A DNA stretch of 15,721 nucleotides, taken from the NCBI GenBank assembly GCA_937927675.1, contig CALBSG010000169.1, positions 1-15,721 on the forward strand. Reading direction: 5' to 3'. This document shows positions 7,467-14,222 of this stretch, in pieces. This DNA comes from an uncultured Paracoccaceae bacterium (GTDB taxonomy: Bacteria > Pseudomonadota > Alphaproteobacteria > Rhodobacterales > Rhodobacteraceae). The notes beneath the pieces were generated by a model. The model ran no database searches and was not told the DNA's origin. It saw nothing but the letters and a program-made list of their open reading frames with translations. Made by a program: the position numbers and the translations under genes. The number at the start of each line of letters is the position of its first letter. Positions within the stretch are counted from its first letter, which is position 1.

Positions 7467-10421
7467 ATGACCGAACAGACCACGAATTCCGCCTTCCACG
7501 CTGCCTCGTTCCTCAATGGGGCAAATGCCGATTACGTTGATCAGCTGGCCGCGCGTTACGCCGCGGATCCGGCCTCGGTCGATGCGCAATGGGCTGAGTT
7601 TTTCCGCGCCCTTGGCGACAGCGAGATGGACGCCAAGCGCGCCGCTGCAGGCCCGTCTTGGGCGCGCACCGATTGGCCGCCGCAGCCGGCGGACGACCTG
7701 ACCGCCGCGCTGACCGGCGAATGGCCTGCCACGCCCGATGCCAAATCGGCTGGCAAAAAGATTGCCGAAAAAGCTGCTGAAAAGGGCGTCGCCCTGACCC
7801 AAGATCAGATCCAGCGCGCCGTGCTGGATTCGATCCGCGCCATCATGCTCATTCGCGCCTACCGGATCCGGGGCCATCTGGCCGCCGATCTTGACCCCTT
7901 GGGTATGGCGCCGAAAACCCCGCATCCGGAACTCGACCCAGCCTCTTATGGCTTTGCCGAGGCCGATATGGACCGCCCGATTTTCATCGACAACGTGCTC
8001 GGCCTTGAAACCGCCTCGATGCGCCAGATCGTCGAGATCGTGAAGCGCACCTATTGCGGCACCTTTGCCCTGCAATACATGCACATCTCGGACCCCGAGC
8101 AGGCAAGCTGGCTGAAAGAACGGATCGAAGGCTACGGCAAGGAAATCCAGTTCACCCGCGAAGGCCGCCGCGCCATCTTGAACAAGCTGGTCGAAGCCGA
8201 AGGCTATGAAAAGTTCCTGCATGTCAAATACATGGGGACCAAACGCTTTGGTCTGGATGGGGGCGAAGCGCTGATCCCGGCGATGGAAGCCATCATCAAG
8301 GTCGGTGGCGCACAGGGCGTGAAAGAAATCATCGTCGGCATGCCGCACCGGGGCCGGTTGAACATTCTCGCCAACGTGATGCAAAAGCCTTACAAGGCGA
8401 TCTTCCACGAATTCCAAGGCGGCAGCTACAAGCCCGAAGACGTCGACGGCTCGGGCGACGTGAAATATCACCTTGGCGCCTCGTCAGACCGCACCTTTGA
8501 CGGCAACACCGTTCACCTGTCGCTGACCGCCAACCCCAGCCACCTTGAGGCCGTGAACCCCGTGGTTCTGGGCAAGGTCCGCGCCAAACAAGACCAGTTT
8601 GGCGACAGCGCCGAACGGATTTCGGTGCTGCCGATCTTGCTGCATGGCGATGCCGCCTTTGCGGGCCAAGGCATCGTCGCTGAATGTTTCCAGCTTTCGG
8701 GCATCAAGGGCCACCGCACCGGCGGCTGTCTGCACATCGTGGTGAACAACCAAATCGGTTTCACCACCGCGCCGCATTTCTCGCGCACCTCGCCCTATCC
8801 GACCGACATCGCCCTGATGGTCGAAGCGCCGATCTTCCATGTGAACGGCGACGACCCCGAGGCTGTGGTGCATGCCGCCAAACTGGCCACCGAATACCGC
8901 CAGAAGTTCCACAAAGACGTCGTGCTGGACATCTTCTGCTACCGCCGCTTTGGTCACAACGAAGGCGACGAGCCGATGTTCACCAACCCGGCGATGTACA
9001 ACCGCATCCGCAAGCAAAAGACCACGCTGCAGCTTTATACAGAGCGTCTGGTCAAAGACGGCCTGATCCCCGAAGGCGAAATCGAAGACATGAAGGCCGC
9101 CTTCCAAGCGCGCCTGAATGAAGAATTCGAAGCCGGCAAAGCCTATAAGCCCAACAAGGCCGACTGGTTGGATGGCCGCTGGAAGAACCTGCAAACCAAA
9201 GACCTTGAGAATTACGAACGCGGCGAAACCTGGGTCAAAGCTGACACCTTCGCCGACATCGGTGCCGCGCTCACCCGCGTGCCGGAAGGGTTCGACATCC
9301 ACAAGACCGTGGCGCGCCAGTTGGAAGCCAAGAAAGACATGTTCGCCAAAGGCGAAGGGTTTGACTGGGCAACGGCCGAAGCGCTGGCTTTTGGGTCTTT
9401 GGCTGTCGAAGGCTTCCCGGTGCGTCTGGCAGGCCAAGATTGCACCCGCGGCACCTTCTCGCAGCGCCATTCGGGCTGGATCAACCAAATCACCGAAGAG
9501 CGTCACTATCCCTTGAACCACATCCGTGCGGGGCAAGCAAAATACGAAGTGATCGACTCGGCCCTGTCGGAATATGCGGTTCTGGGCTTTGAATACGGCT
9601 ACTCGCTGGCTGAACCCAATGGCCTGACCGTTTGGGAAGCCCAGTTCGGCGATTTCGCCAACGGCGCGCAGATCATGTTCGACCAGTTCATCAACTCGTC
9701 TGAATCGAAATGGCTGCGGATGTCGGGCCTTGTGGTCTTGTTGCCGCACGGGTTCGAAGGCCAAGGGCCGGAACACTCCAGCGCCCGTCTGGAACGCTTC
9801 TTGCAGCTTTCGGCAGAAGAAAACTGGATCGTGGCGAATTGCACCACCCCGGCGAACTATTTCCACATCCTGCGCCGCCAGTTGCACCGCACCTTCCGCA
9901 AGCCGCTGATCATGATGACGCCGAAATCGCTGCTGCGTCACCCGATGGCGATCTCGCGGACCGAAGATTTCGTTGACGGCTCCACCTTCCACCGCGTGCT
10001 GTGGGATGATGCCGAAAAGGGCAACTCGAAGCTGACGCTGAAGGCCGACGACAAGATCAAGCGCGTCGTGCTGTGTTCGGGCAAGGTCTATTATGACCTT
10101 TTGGCCGAACGCGATGCGCGTGGCCAAGACGACACCTATCTGATGCGTCTGGAACAGATCTACCCGATGCCGACCAAGTCGCTGAAGGCGGAACTGTCGC
10201 GCTTCAAAGGGGCTGATTGGGTCTGGTGTCAGGAAGAGCCGAAGAACCAAGGCGCTTGGTCCTTTGTCGAGCCGGAACTGGAAGTCATCCTGACCGACAT
10301 CGGCGCGAAGAAAACCCGCTTTGCCTATGCTGGCCGCAAGGCCTCTGCCTCGCCCGCCACGGGTCTGGCCAGCCGCCACAAGTTTGAACAGGAAACCCTC
10401 GTGAAGGAGGCTCTGGGCTGA
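7467..10421 (+). CDS. sucA: 2-oxoglutarate dehydrogenase E1 component
   Basis: Thiamine-diphosphate-dependent decarboxylase that converts 2-oxoglutarate and transfers the succinyl group to the lipoyl arm of SucB. At 984 aa it is in the range for alphaproteobacterial E1o proteins (E. coli 933). The N-terminus (SFLNGANADYVDQL, about residues 13-26) is the family segment thought to contact E2. The central domain has the ThDP motif GDAAFAGQG from G394 to NN at 427-428 (VVNNQIGFTT). The transketolase-like pyrimidine-binding half includes TVWEAQFGDFANGAQ and LPHGFEGQGPEHSSARLERF. Start: ATG 7467 behind the strong Shine-Dalgarno AAGGGAGGAA. It ends 23 bases before sucB, in a small hairpin that includes the stop codon. 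No internal damage seen. Confidence 0.97.
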   Translation: MTEQTTNSAFHAASFLNGANADYVDQLAARYAADPASVDAQWAEFFRALGDSEMDAKRAAAGPSWARTDWPPQPADDLTAALTGEWPATPDAKSAGKKIAEKAAEKGVALTQDQIQRAVLDSIRAIMLIRAYRIRGHLAADLDPLGMAPKTPHPELDPASYGFAEADMDRPIFIDNVLGLETASMRQIVEIVKRTYCGTFALQYMHISDPEQASWLKERIEGYGKEIQFTREGRRAILNKLVEAEGYEKFLHVKYMGTKRFGLDGGEALIPAMEAIIKVGGAQGVKEIIVGMPHRGRLNILANVMQKPYKAIFHEFQGGSYKPEDVDGSGDVKYHLGASSDRTFDGNTVHLSLTANPSHLEAVNPVVLGKVRAKQDQFGDSAERISVLPILLHGDAAFAGQGIVAECFQLSGIKGHRTGGCLHIVVNNQIGFTTAPHFSRTSPYPTDIALMVEAPIFHVNGDDPEAVVHAAKLATEYRQKFHKDVVLDIFCYRRFGHNEGDEPMFTNPAMYNRIRKQKTTLQLYTERLVKDGLIPEGEIEDMKAAFQARLNEEFEAGKAYKPNKADWLDGRWKNLQTKDLENYERGETWVKADTFADIGAALTRVPEGFDIHKTVARQLEAKKDMFAKGEGFDWATAEALAFGSLAVEGFPVRLAGQDCTRGTFSQRHSGWINQITEERHYPLNHIRAGQAKYEVIDSALSEYAVLGFEYGYSLAEPNGLTVWEAQFGDFANGAQIMFDQFINSSESKWLRMSGLVVLLPHGFEGQGPEHSSARLERFLQLSAEENWIVANCTTPANYFHILRRQLHRTFRKPLIMMTPKSLLRHPMAISRTEDFVDGSTFHRVLWDDAEKGNSKLTLKADDKIKRVVLCSGKVYYDLLAERDARGQDDTYLMRLEQIYPMPTKSLKAELSRFKGADWVWCQEEPKNQGAWSFVEPELEVILTDIGAKKTRFAYAGRKASASPATGLASRHKFEQETLVKEALG

Positions 10422-10431
10422 TCGCCCAGAG
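10411..10431. repeat. Hairpin spanning the sucA stop codon
   Basis: An 8-bp perfect stem (CTCTGGGC / GCCCAGAG) whose loop TGATC holds the sucA TGA. It ends just before the sucB ribosome binding site. A ribosome terminating on sucA would melt it, so it could couple sucB translation to sucA translation; this is inference from position only. Confidence 0.4.
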
Positions 10432-10444
10432 GATGGAGAAAATC

Positions 10445-11650
10445 ATGACCGATGTTATGGTGCCCGCCCTGGGCGAAAGCGTATCCGAAGCCACCGTTTC
10501 GACCTGGTTCAAAAAGGTTGGCGACACGGTGAAACAGGACGAAATGCTGTGCGAGCTTGAAACCGATAAAGTCTCGGTCGAAGTGCCCTCACCCGTTGCA
10601 GGCGTGCTGACCGAAATTCTGGCCCCCGAAGGCACCACGGTGGACGCCAAGGCCCGTCTGGCCATCGTGGCCGAAGGGGCCGCTGGCGCTGCCCCCGCAG
10701 CACCCGCCGCCAAAGTCGAAGCACCGAAAGCCGCCCCGGCACCCGCCGCGAAAGACGTTGAAAACGCCCCGGCCGCCAAGAAAGCCATGGCCGAAGCCGG
10801 CCTTTCCGCCGATCAGGTCCAAGGCTCGGGCCGCGACGGCCGCGTGATGAAAGAAGACGTCGCCCGCGCCGCCGCTGCGGTGTCGGCAGCGGCCAGCGCC
10901 CAGCCTGCCCCGGCCGCCATTCCGCGTGCCCCCGTGCCCGCCGATGACGCCGCCCGCGAAGAGCGTGTGAAGATGACGCGCCTGCGCGCCACCATCGCCC
11001 GCCGCCTGAAAGACGCGCAGAACACCGCCGCCATGCTGACCACCTATAACGAGGTGGACATGTCGGGCATCATGGAACTGCGCAACACCTACAAAGACGC
11101 CTTTGAAAAGAAGCATGGCGTCAAGATGGGCTTCATGTCCTTCTTCGTGAAGGCCTGTACCCACGCGTTGAAAGAAGTGCCCGAGGTCAACGCCGAGATC
11201 GACGGTCAGGACATCGTCTATAAGAACTACGTCCACATGGGCGTTGCCGTCGGCACCCCGAACGGCCTTGTGGTTCCCGTGGTGCGCGATGCCGACCAGA
11301 TGGGTTTTGCCGCCATCGAGAAAAAGATTTCCGAACTGGGTGTCCGCGCCCGGGACGGCAAACTGTCGATGGCAGAAATGCAGGGCGGCTCCTTCACCAT
11401 CTCGAACGGTGGGGTCTATGGCTCGCTGATGTCCTCGCCGATCCTGAACCCGCCGCAGTCGGGGATCCTTGGCATGCACAAGATCCAAGACCGCCCGGTG
11501 GTGGTGAACGGGCAGATCGTCATCCGTCCGATGATGTATCTTGCACTCAGCTACGATCACCGCATCGTCGACGGCAAAGGCGCCGTGACCTTCCTCGTCC
11601 GCGTCAAAGAAGCGCTGGAAGACCCGCGCCGGTTGTTGATGGATCTGTGA
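10445..11650 (+). CDS. sucB: Dihydrolipoyllysine-residue succinyltransferase, E2 of the 2-oxoglutarate dehydrogenase complex
   Basis: Transfers the succinyl group from the lipoyl arm to CoA and forms the core of the complex. The 401-aa protein shows the full E2o order. A single lipoyl domain occupies residues 1-77 with the lipoylated K42 in ETDKVSVEVPS. An Ala/Pro-rich linker follows, then the peripheral subunit-binding domain (about 103-145, with GSGRDGRVMKEDV). A second Ala/Pro linker leads to the catalytic domain, which ends with YDHRIVDG, where H372 and D376 are the acyltransferase residues. ATG 10445 gives the usual MTDVMVPALGESV start, with GGAGA at 10435-10439; an in-frame ATG at 10433 would overlap that signal and is less likely. 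It lies 23 bp after sucA, so co-transcription is near certain. Confidence 0.97.
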   Translation: MTDVMVPALGESVSEATVSTWFKKVGDTVKQDEMLCELETDKVSVEVPSPVAGVLTEILAPEGTTVDAKARLAIVAEGAAGAAPAAPAAKVEAPKAAPAPAAKDVENAPAAKKAMAEAGLSADQVQGSGRDGRVMKEDVARAAAAVSAAASAQPAPAAIPRAPVPADDAAREERVKMTRLRATIARRLKDAQNTAAMLTTYNEVDMSGIMELRNTYKDAFEKKHGVKMGFMSFFVKACTHALKEVPEVNAEIDGQDIVYKNYVHMGVAVGTPNGLVVPVVRDADQMGFAAIEKKISELGVRARDGKLSMAEMQGGSFTISNGGVYGSLMSSPILNPPQSGILGMHKIQDRPVVVNGQIVIRPMMYLALSYDHRIVDGKGAVTFLVRVKEALEDPRRLLMDL

Positions 11651-11653
11651 CGA

Positions 11654-11671
11654 GTCGGGCATCAGCCCGAC
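11654..11671. repeat. Palindromic intergenic repeat, sucB-MAPEG unit A
   Basis: A 7-bp perfect stem (GTCGGGC / GCCCGAC) with loop ATCA, followed by CTAC, 3 bases after the sucB stop. Same architecture and flank as the sucC-sucD units. Confidence 0.6.
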
Positions 11672-11694
11672 CTACAGGCTGCGAAAACGCGTAG

Positions 11695-11712
11695 GGCGGG
11701 CTTATGCCCGCC
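11695..11712. repeat. Palindromic intergenic repeat, sucB-MAPEG unit B (opposite orientation)
   Basis: A 7-bp perfect stem (GGCGGGC / GCCCGCC) with loop TTAT, preceded by GTAG, so it points the opposite way to unit A, whose CTAC lies on the right. The A/B pair therefore forms a head-to-head arrangement like the paired REP units of bacterial interspersed mosaic elements. Confidence 0.6.
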
Positions 11713-11740
11713 TGCGCTCCTCACCCGCAAGGGATGTGAC

Positions 11741-12136
11741 ATGACGCCCGAACTCACCGCCCTCACGCTCGCCGCCCTGTTGCAGGTCGTGCAATATGCG
11801 CTCTTCGCCATTCCGGCCAACCGTGATCTTGGCGTGGGCTACACATCGTCGGCCCGGGATCGCGCACCGTCGCGGCAGCTTTCCGTTCTGTCGGGCCGCA
11901 TGCAGCGCGCCTTCAACAACCATTTCGAAGGGCTGATCCTTTTCACCATCGCCGTACTGGTCGTGACCCTTTCGAGCCAGTCCACCCAAACCACCAAATT
12001 CGCCGCCTACAGCTATCTGGCCGCTCGCATCGCCTATGTCCCCGCCTATGCCTTTGGCTGGCGGCCTTGGCGTTCCGCAATCTGGTTCGTAGGCTTCCTC
12101 GCCACCTTCACGATGCTGGTTGCAGCCCTGATCTGA
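11741..12136 (+). CDS. MAPEG-family integral membrane protein
   Basis: A 131-aa membrane protein of the MAPEG superfamily (membrane-associated proteins in eicosanoid and glutathione metabolism). The family signature R-x-x-R-A-x-x-N-x-x-E is visible as RMQRAFNNHFE at residues 53-63. About four hydrophobic helices can be placed near residues 5-25, 62-78, 88-105 and 112-131, which fits the four-helix fold of the family. Some members are glutathione transferases, but bacterial members like this one are mostly uncharacterised, so no reaction is assigned. Start ATG 11741 has AAGGGA at 11729-11734, 6 bases upstream. It sits between sucB and lpd on the same strand, a position I recall for this gene in related Rhodobacteraceae; its role there, if any, is unknown. 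Confidence 0.85.
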   Translation: MTPELTALTLAALLQVVQYALFAIPANRDLGVGYTSSARDRAPSRQLSVLSGRMQRAFNNHFEGLILFTIAVLVVTLSSQSTQTTKFAAYSYLAARIAYVPAYAFGWRPWRSAIWFVGFLATFTMLVAALI

Positions 12137-12138
12137 CA

Positions 12139-12162
12139 CCTTCAACGTGGTCTAAAATATCC
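12139..12162 (+). repeat. Dispersed intergenic motif, copy 2 (after the MAPEG gene)
   Basis: CC-TTCAACGTGG-TCTA-AAATATCC starts 2 bases after the stop codon, as copy 1 does after pepT. It is followed by a GC-rich tail containing the palindrome GGGGCG-ACG-CGCCCC at 12177-12191, a combination that looks like a longer composite intergenic repeat ending shortly before the lpd ribosome binding site. Confidence 0.6.
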
Positions 12163-12221
12163 TCTGGGGATCTTGAGGGGCGACGCGCCCCCGGGGTCCA
12201 CCGCCAAAGAAAGGAACCATC

Positions 12222-13598
12222 ATGGCAGACTTCGACGTCATCATCCTCGGCGCTGGCCCCGGCGGCTATGTGTCGGCCATCCGCTGCGCCCAACTGGGCC
12301 TGAACACCGCCGTGGTCGAAGGCCGCGACACCCTTGGCGGCACCTGCCTGAACGTCGGCTGCATCCCGTCAAAGGCGCTGCTCAATTCCACCCATCATCT
12401 GCACGAAGTCCATGAGAACTTTGAAAAGATGGGCCTGATGGGTGCCAACCCCACCGTCGATTGGGCCAAGATGCAGGCCTACAAGGCGGACGTTGTCGGC
12501 GGCAACACCAAGGGCATCGAGTTTCTGTTCAAAAAGAACAAAGTGACGTGGCTCAAGGGCTGGGGCTCTATCCCTGCCGCGGGTCAGGTCAAAGTTGGCG
12601 ACGAGGTTCACACCGCAAAGGCCATCGTCATCGCGACCGGGTCCGAACCCTCCGCACTGCCGGGCGTCACGGTGGATGAAAAGACCGTCGTCACCTCGAC
12701 CGGCGCGCTGGCCTTGCCCACGATCCCAAAGTCGATGGTGGTGATCGGTGCCGGCGTGATCGGACTTGAGATGGGGTCGGTCTATGCCCGTCTGGGGGCC
12801 GAGGTCACCGTGGTCGAATACCTTGACGCCATCACCCCCGGCATGGACGGCGAAGTGGCCAAAACCTTTGAACGCATCCTGAAAAAGCAGGGGCTAAAGT
12901 TCGTCATGGGCGCGGCCGTGCAAAAGGTCGAAGGCGGCAAGGTCAGCTACAAACTGCGCAAAAACGACAAAGAGGCCGAGATCGAGGCCGAGGTCGTTTT
13001 GGTCGCCACGGGTCGGCGCCCCTACACCGCCGGTCTGGGGTTGGAGGGCTTGGGCGTTGAAATGCTGCCGCGTGGGCAGATCAAGATCGACGATCATTTC
13101 CGCACCAATATCCCCGGCCTTTACGCCATCGGCGATGCCGTCCCCGGCCCGATGCTGGCGCACAAGGCCGAGGATGAAGGCATGGCCGTGGCCGAGATCA
13201 TCGCGGGCAAGCATGGCCATGTGAATTACGCTGTTATCCCCGGCGTGATCTATACCACACCCGAAGTGGCCTCTGTCGGCGCCACCGAGGAACAGCTGAA
13301 AGAGGCTGGCCGCGCCTACAAGGTCGGGAAATTCCCCTTCATGGGCAATGCCCGTGCCAAGGCGGTGTTTCAGGCCGAGGGCTTTGTGAAACTGCTGGCC
13401 GATGCCGCCACCGACCGCATCCTTGGGGCCCATATCATCGGGCCGGGCGCAGGCGACCTGATCCATGAGGTCTGTGTGGCGATGGAGTTCGGCGCCAGCG
13501 CGCAGGATCTGGCGCTGACCTGCCACGCCCACCCGACCTATTCGGAAGCGGTGCGCGAGGCAGCACTGGCTTGCGGTGACGGCGCCATCCACGCCTGA
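12222..13598 (+). CDS. lpd: Dihydrolipoyl dehydrogenase (E3)
   Basis: Reoxidises the dihydrolipoyl arm of E2 using FAD and NAD+, closing the 2-oxoglutarate dehydrogenase cycle; it can also serve other 2-oxoacid complexes. At 458 aa it is slightly shorter than E. coli Lpd (474). The FAD-binding GAGPGGY is at residues 10-16 and the redox disulfide is C42 and C47 in GGTCLNVGCIPSK. The NAD-binding Rossmann segment is VVIGAGVIGLEMGSV. The second FAD contact is YAIGDAVPGPMLAHKAEDEG. The C-terminal interface pair is H437 and E442 in HAHPTYSEAV. Start ATG 12222 follows AAAGGA. Last gene of the suc cluster; an intrinsic terminator follows at 13624. Its position with sucAB suggests it is dedicated to that complex. 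Confidence 0.97.
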   Translation: MADFDVIILGAGPGGYVSAIRCAQLGLNTAVVEGRDTLGGTCLNVGCIPSKALLNSTHHLHEVHENFEKMGLMGANPTVDWAKMQAYKADVVGGNTKGIEFLFKKNKVTWLKGWGSIPAAGQVKVGDEVHTAKAIVIATGSEPSALPGVTVDEKTVVTSTGALALPTIPKSMVVIGAGVIGLEMGSVYARLGAEVTVVEYLDAITPGMDGEVAKTFERILKKQGLKFVMGAAVQKVEGGKVSYKLRKNDKEAEIEAEVVLVATGRRPYTAGLGLEGLGVEMLPRGQIKIDDHFRTNIPGLYAIGDAVPGPMLAHKAEDEGMAVAEIIAGKHGHVNYAVIPGVIYTTPEVASVGATEEQLKEAGRAYKVGKFPFMGNARAKAVFQAEGFVKLLADAATDRILGAHIIGPGAGDLIHEVCVAMEFGASAQDLALTCHAHPTYSEAVREAALACGDGAIHA

Positions 13599-13623
13599 CC
13601 AGAGCGGGCACCCCAAACATGAC

Positions 13624-13650
13624 AAAGGCCGCCCCTTGGGCGGCCTTTTT
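13624..13650 (+). terminator. Rho-independent terminator of the suc-lpd cluster
   Basis: An 11-bp perfect stem (AAAGGCCGCCC / GGGCGGCCTTT) with a 3-base loop CTT, ending in a run of five T (13646-13650). It lies 25 bases after the lpd stop and is the clearest intrinsic terminator in the window. On the other strand the T-run is only three long, so it should act mainly for lpd. Confidence 0.9.
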
Positions 13651-13659
13651 AGCACCAGC

Positions 13660-13680
13660 CTGCCCCGCGATAAGGGGCAG
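13660..13680 (-). terminator. Stem-loop after the CDGSH gene, possible terminator
   Basis: A 7-bp perfect stem (CTGCCCC / GGGGCAG) around the loop GCGATAA, about 10 bases beyond the minus-strand CDGSH stop codon. There is no T-run, so a terminator role is tentative. Together with the lpd terminator it fills the gap between the two convergent genes. Confidence 0.35.
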
Positions 13681-13690
13681 ACGCGCGACG

Positions 13691-13933
13691 TTACAGCCCT
13701 TTGTGTGTGCCGTCGCAGAAAGACCCGTTCTTCGACTGCTTGCAGCCGCACAGATAGGCCGTCTTCGTCTCCTCTGCCGTCACCTTCAGCGGCACAAAGG
13801 CACCGCCCTTGTGGCTGCCATCACAAAACGGCTGATTCTTCGATTCGCCACAGGCACACCAGAAGTAGGTTTTCCCCGCCTCCATCTCCACCTTGTAAGG
13901 CGCTTTCTGGGCGATCTTCGGCACATCGGTCAT
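13691..13933 (-). CDS. CDGSH iron-sulfur domain protein with two motifs
   Basis: A small 80-aa protein with two CDGSH-type [2Fe-2S] motifs, each of which should bind a cluster through three cysteines and one histidine. The first reads CACGESKNQPFCDGSH (C26, C28, C37, H41). The second reads CGCKQSKNGSFCDGTH (C62, C64, C73, H77), where the usual proline before the third cysteine is replaced by serine (S71). No signal peptide or membrane segment, so it is likely cytoplasmic. The reading frame continues 23 codons upstream, but MTDVPKIAQ at 13933 gives the compact family length and has GAAAGGGAAA just before it. Roles proposed for the family include electron or cluster transfer; none is proven for this protein. 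It converges with lpd, with the tRNA-Ala fragment upstream. Confidence 0.9.
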   Translation of the reverse strand: MTDVPKIAQKAPYKVEMEAGKTYFWCACGESKNQPFCDGSHKGGAFVPLKVTAEETKTAYLCGCKQSKNGSFCDGTHKGL

Positions 13934-14040
13934 GGCTTTCCCTTTCACGGAATGGCTGCCCGTGATGGTGCGCCATTCGCGGTACCGATCAAGCCCAGCC
14001 ACTGTGCGGAAATGCCGCTATTACCCTGCGCCAAAGCACA

Positions 14041-14066
14041 AACGAAAACGACGCCCGAAGGCGTCG
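14041..14066 (-). terminator. Intrinsic terminator downstream of the tRNA-Ala fragment
   Basis: Read on the minus strand, CGACGCC-TTCG-GGCGTCG forms a 7-bp stem with a UUCG tetraloop, followed by TTTTCGTT. It lies 16 bases beyond the tRNA CCA end, which is the expected place for the native terminator of that tRNA gene. Its presence here supports this side as the original chromosomal downstream flank. Confidence 0.75.
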
Positions 14067-14082
14067 CTGTTCGAAGGCTGGT

Positions 14083-14131
14083 TGGTGGAGCCAGGGAGGA
14101 TCGAACTCCCGACCTCTTGAATGCCATTCAA
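14083..14131 (-). pseudogene. 3' fragment of tRNA-Ala(GGC), the attachment-site remnant of an integrative element
   Basis: On the minus strand the sequence matches tRNA positions 28-76. It has the 3' side of the anticodon stem (TCAAG), the loop ATGGCAT with anticodon GGC, the variable loop AGGTC, the T arm GGGAG-TTCGATC-CTCCC, the acceptor 3' strand TGGCTCC, then A and the encoded CCA. T70 in the acceptor fits the G3-U70 pair that marks alanine tRNAs. From position 27 towards the 5' end the match stops: no D arm (no GCTCAG-type sequence) and no 5' acceptor strand are present, and the 27-43 pair would be A-G. A break in the anticodon stem is typical where tyrosine recombinases use a tRNA gene as attB. 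The intact tRNA should be rebuilt at the other end of the element, outside this window. Confidence 0.85.
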
Positions 14132-14159
14132 TGCGGACTCTATACAAATCAAGCAGTTG

Positions 14160-14188
14160 TTGACGACTTTATAGATGGTCTTTACAAC
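14160..14188 (+). promoter_or_regulatory. Candidate sigma-70-type promoter for the integrase
   Basis: TTGACG (14160-14165, 5 of 6 matches to TTGACA) and TACAAC (14183-14188, 4 of 6 to TATAAT) are separated by 17 bases. Transcription from it would start near 14195, downstream of the ATG at 14175 but upstream of the GTG at 14223, which agrees with the start chosen for the integrase. It lies about 30 bases inside the element, close to the crossover region, where integrase binding could repress it. Confidence 0.45.
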
Positions 14189-14222
14189 TTATTTTCGCGA
14201 AGAAATCAAGAGGACGCGCGCA

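Noticed and set aside
8484..10379. Long minus-strand open frame (631 codons) opposite sucA
   Set aside because: It lies wholly inside the unmistakable sucA gene, its translation has the Val/Gln/His/Arg-rich look of an antisense high-GC frame, and no domain is recognisable.
14083..14170. Complete tRNA-Ala gene at this locus
   Set aside because: The D arm and 5' acceptor strand are absent to the right of 14131 and no intron-like continuation was found; only the 3' part is present.
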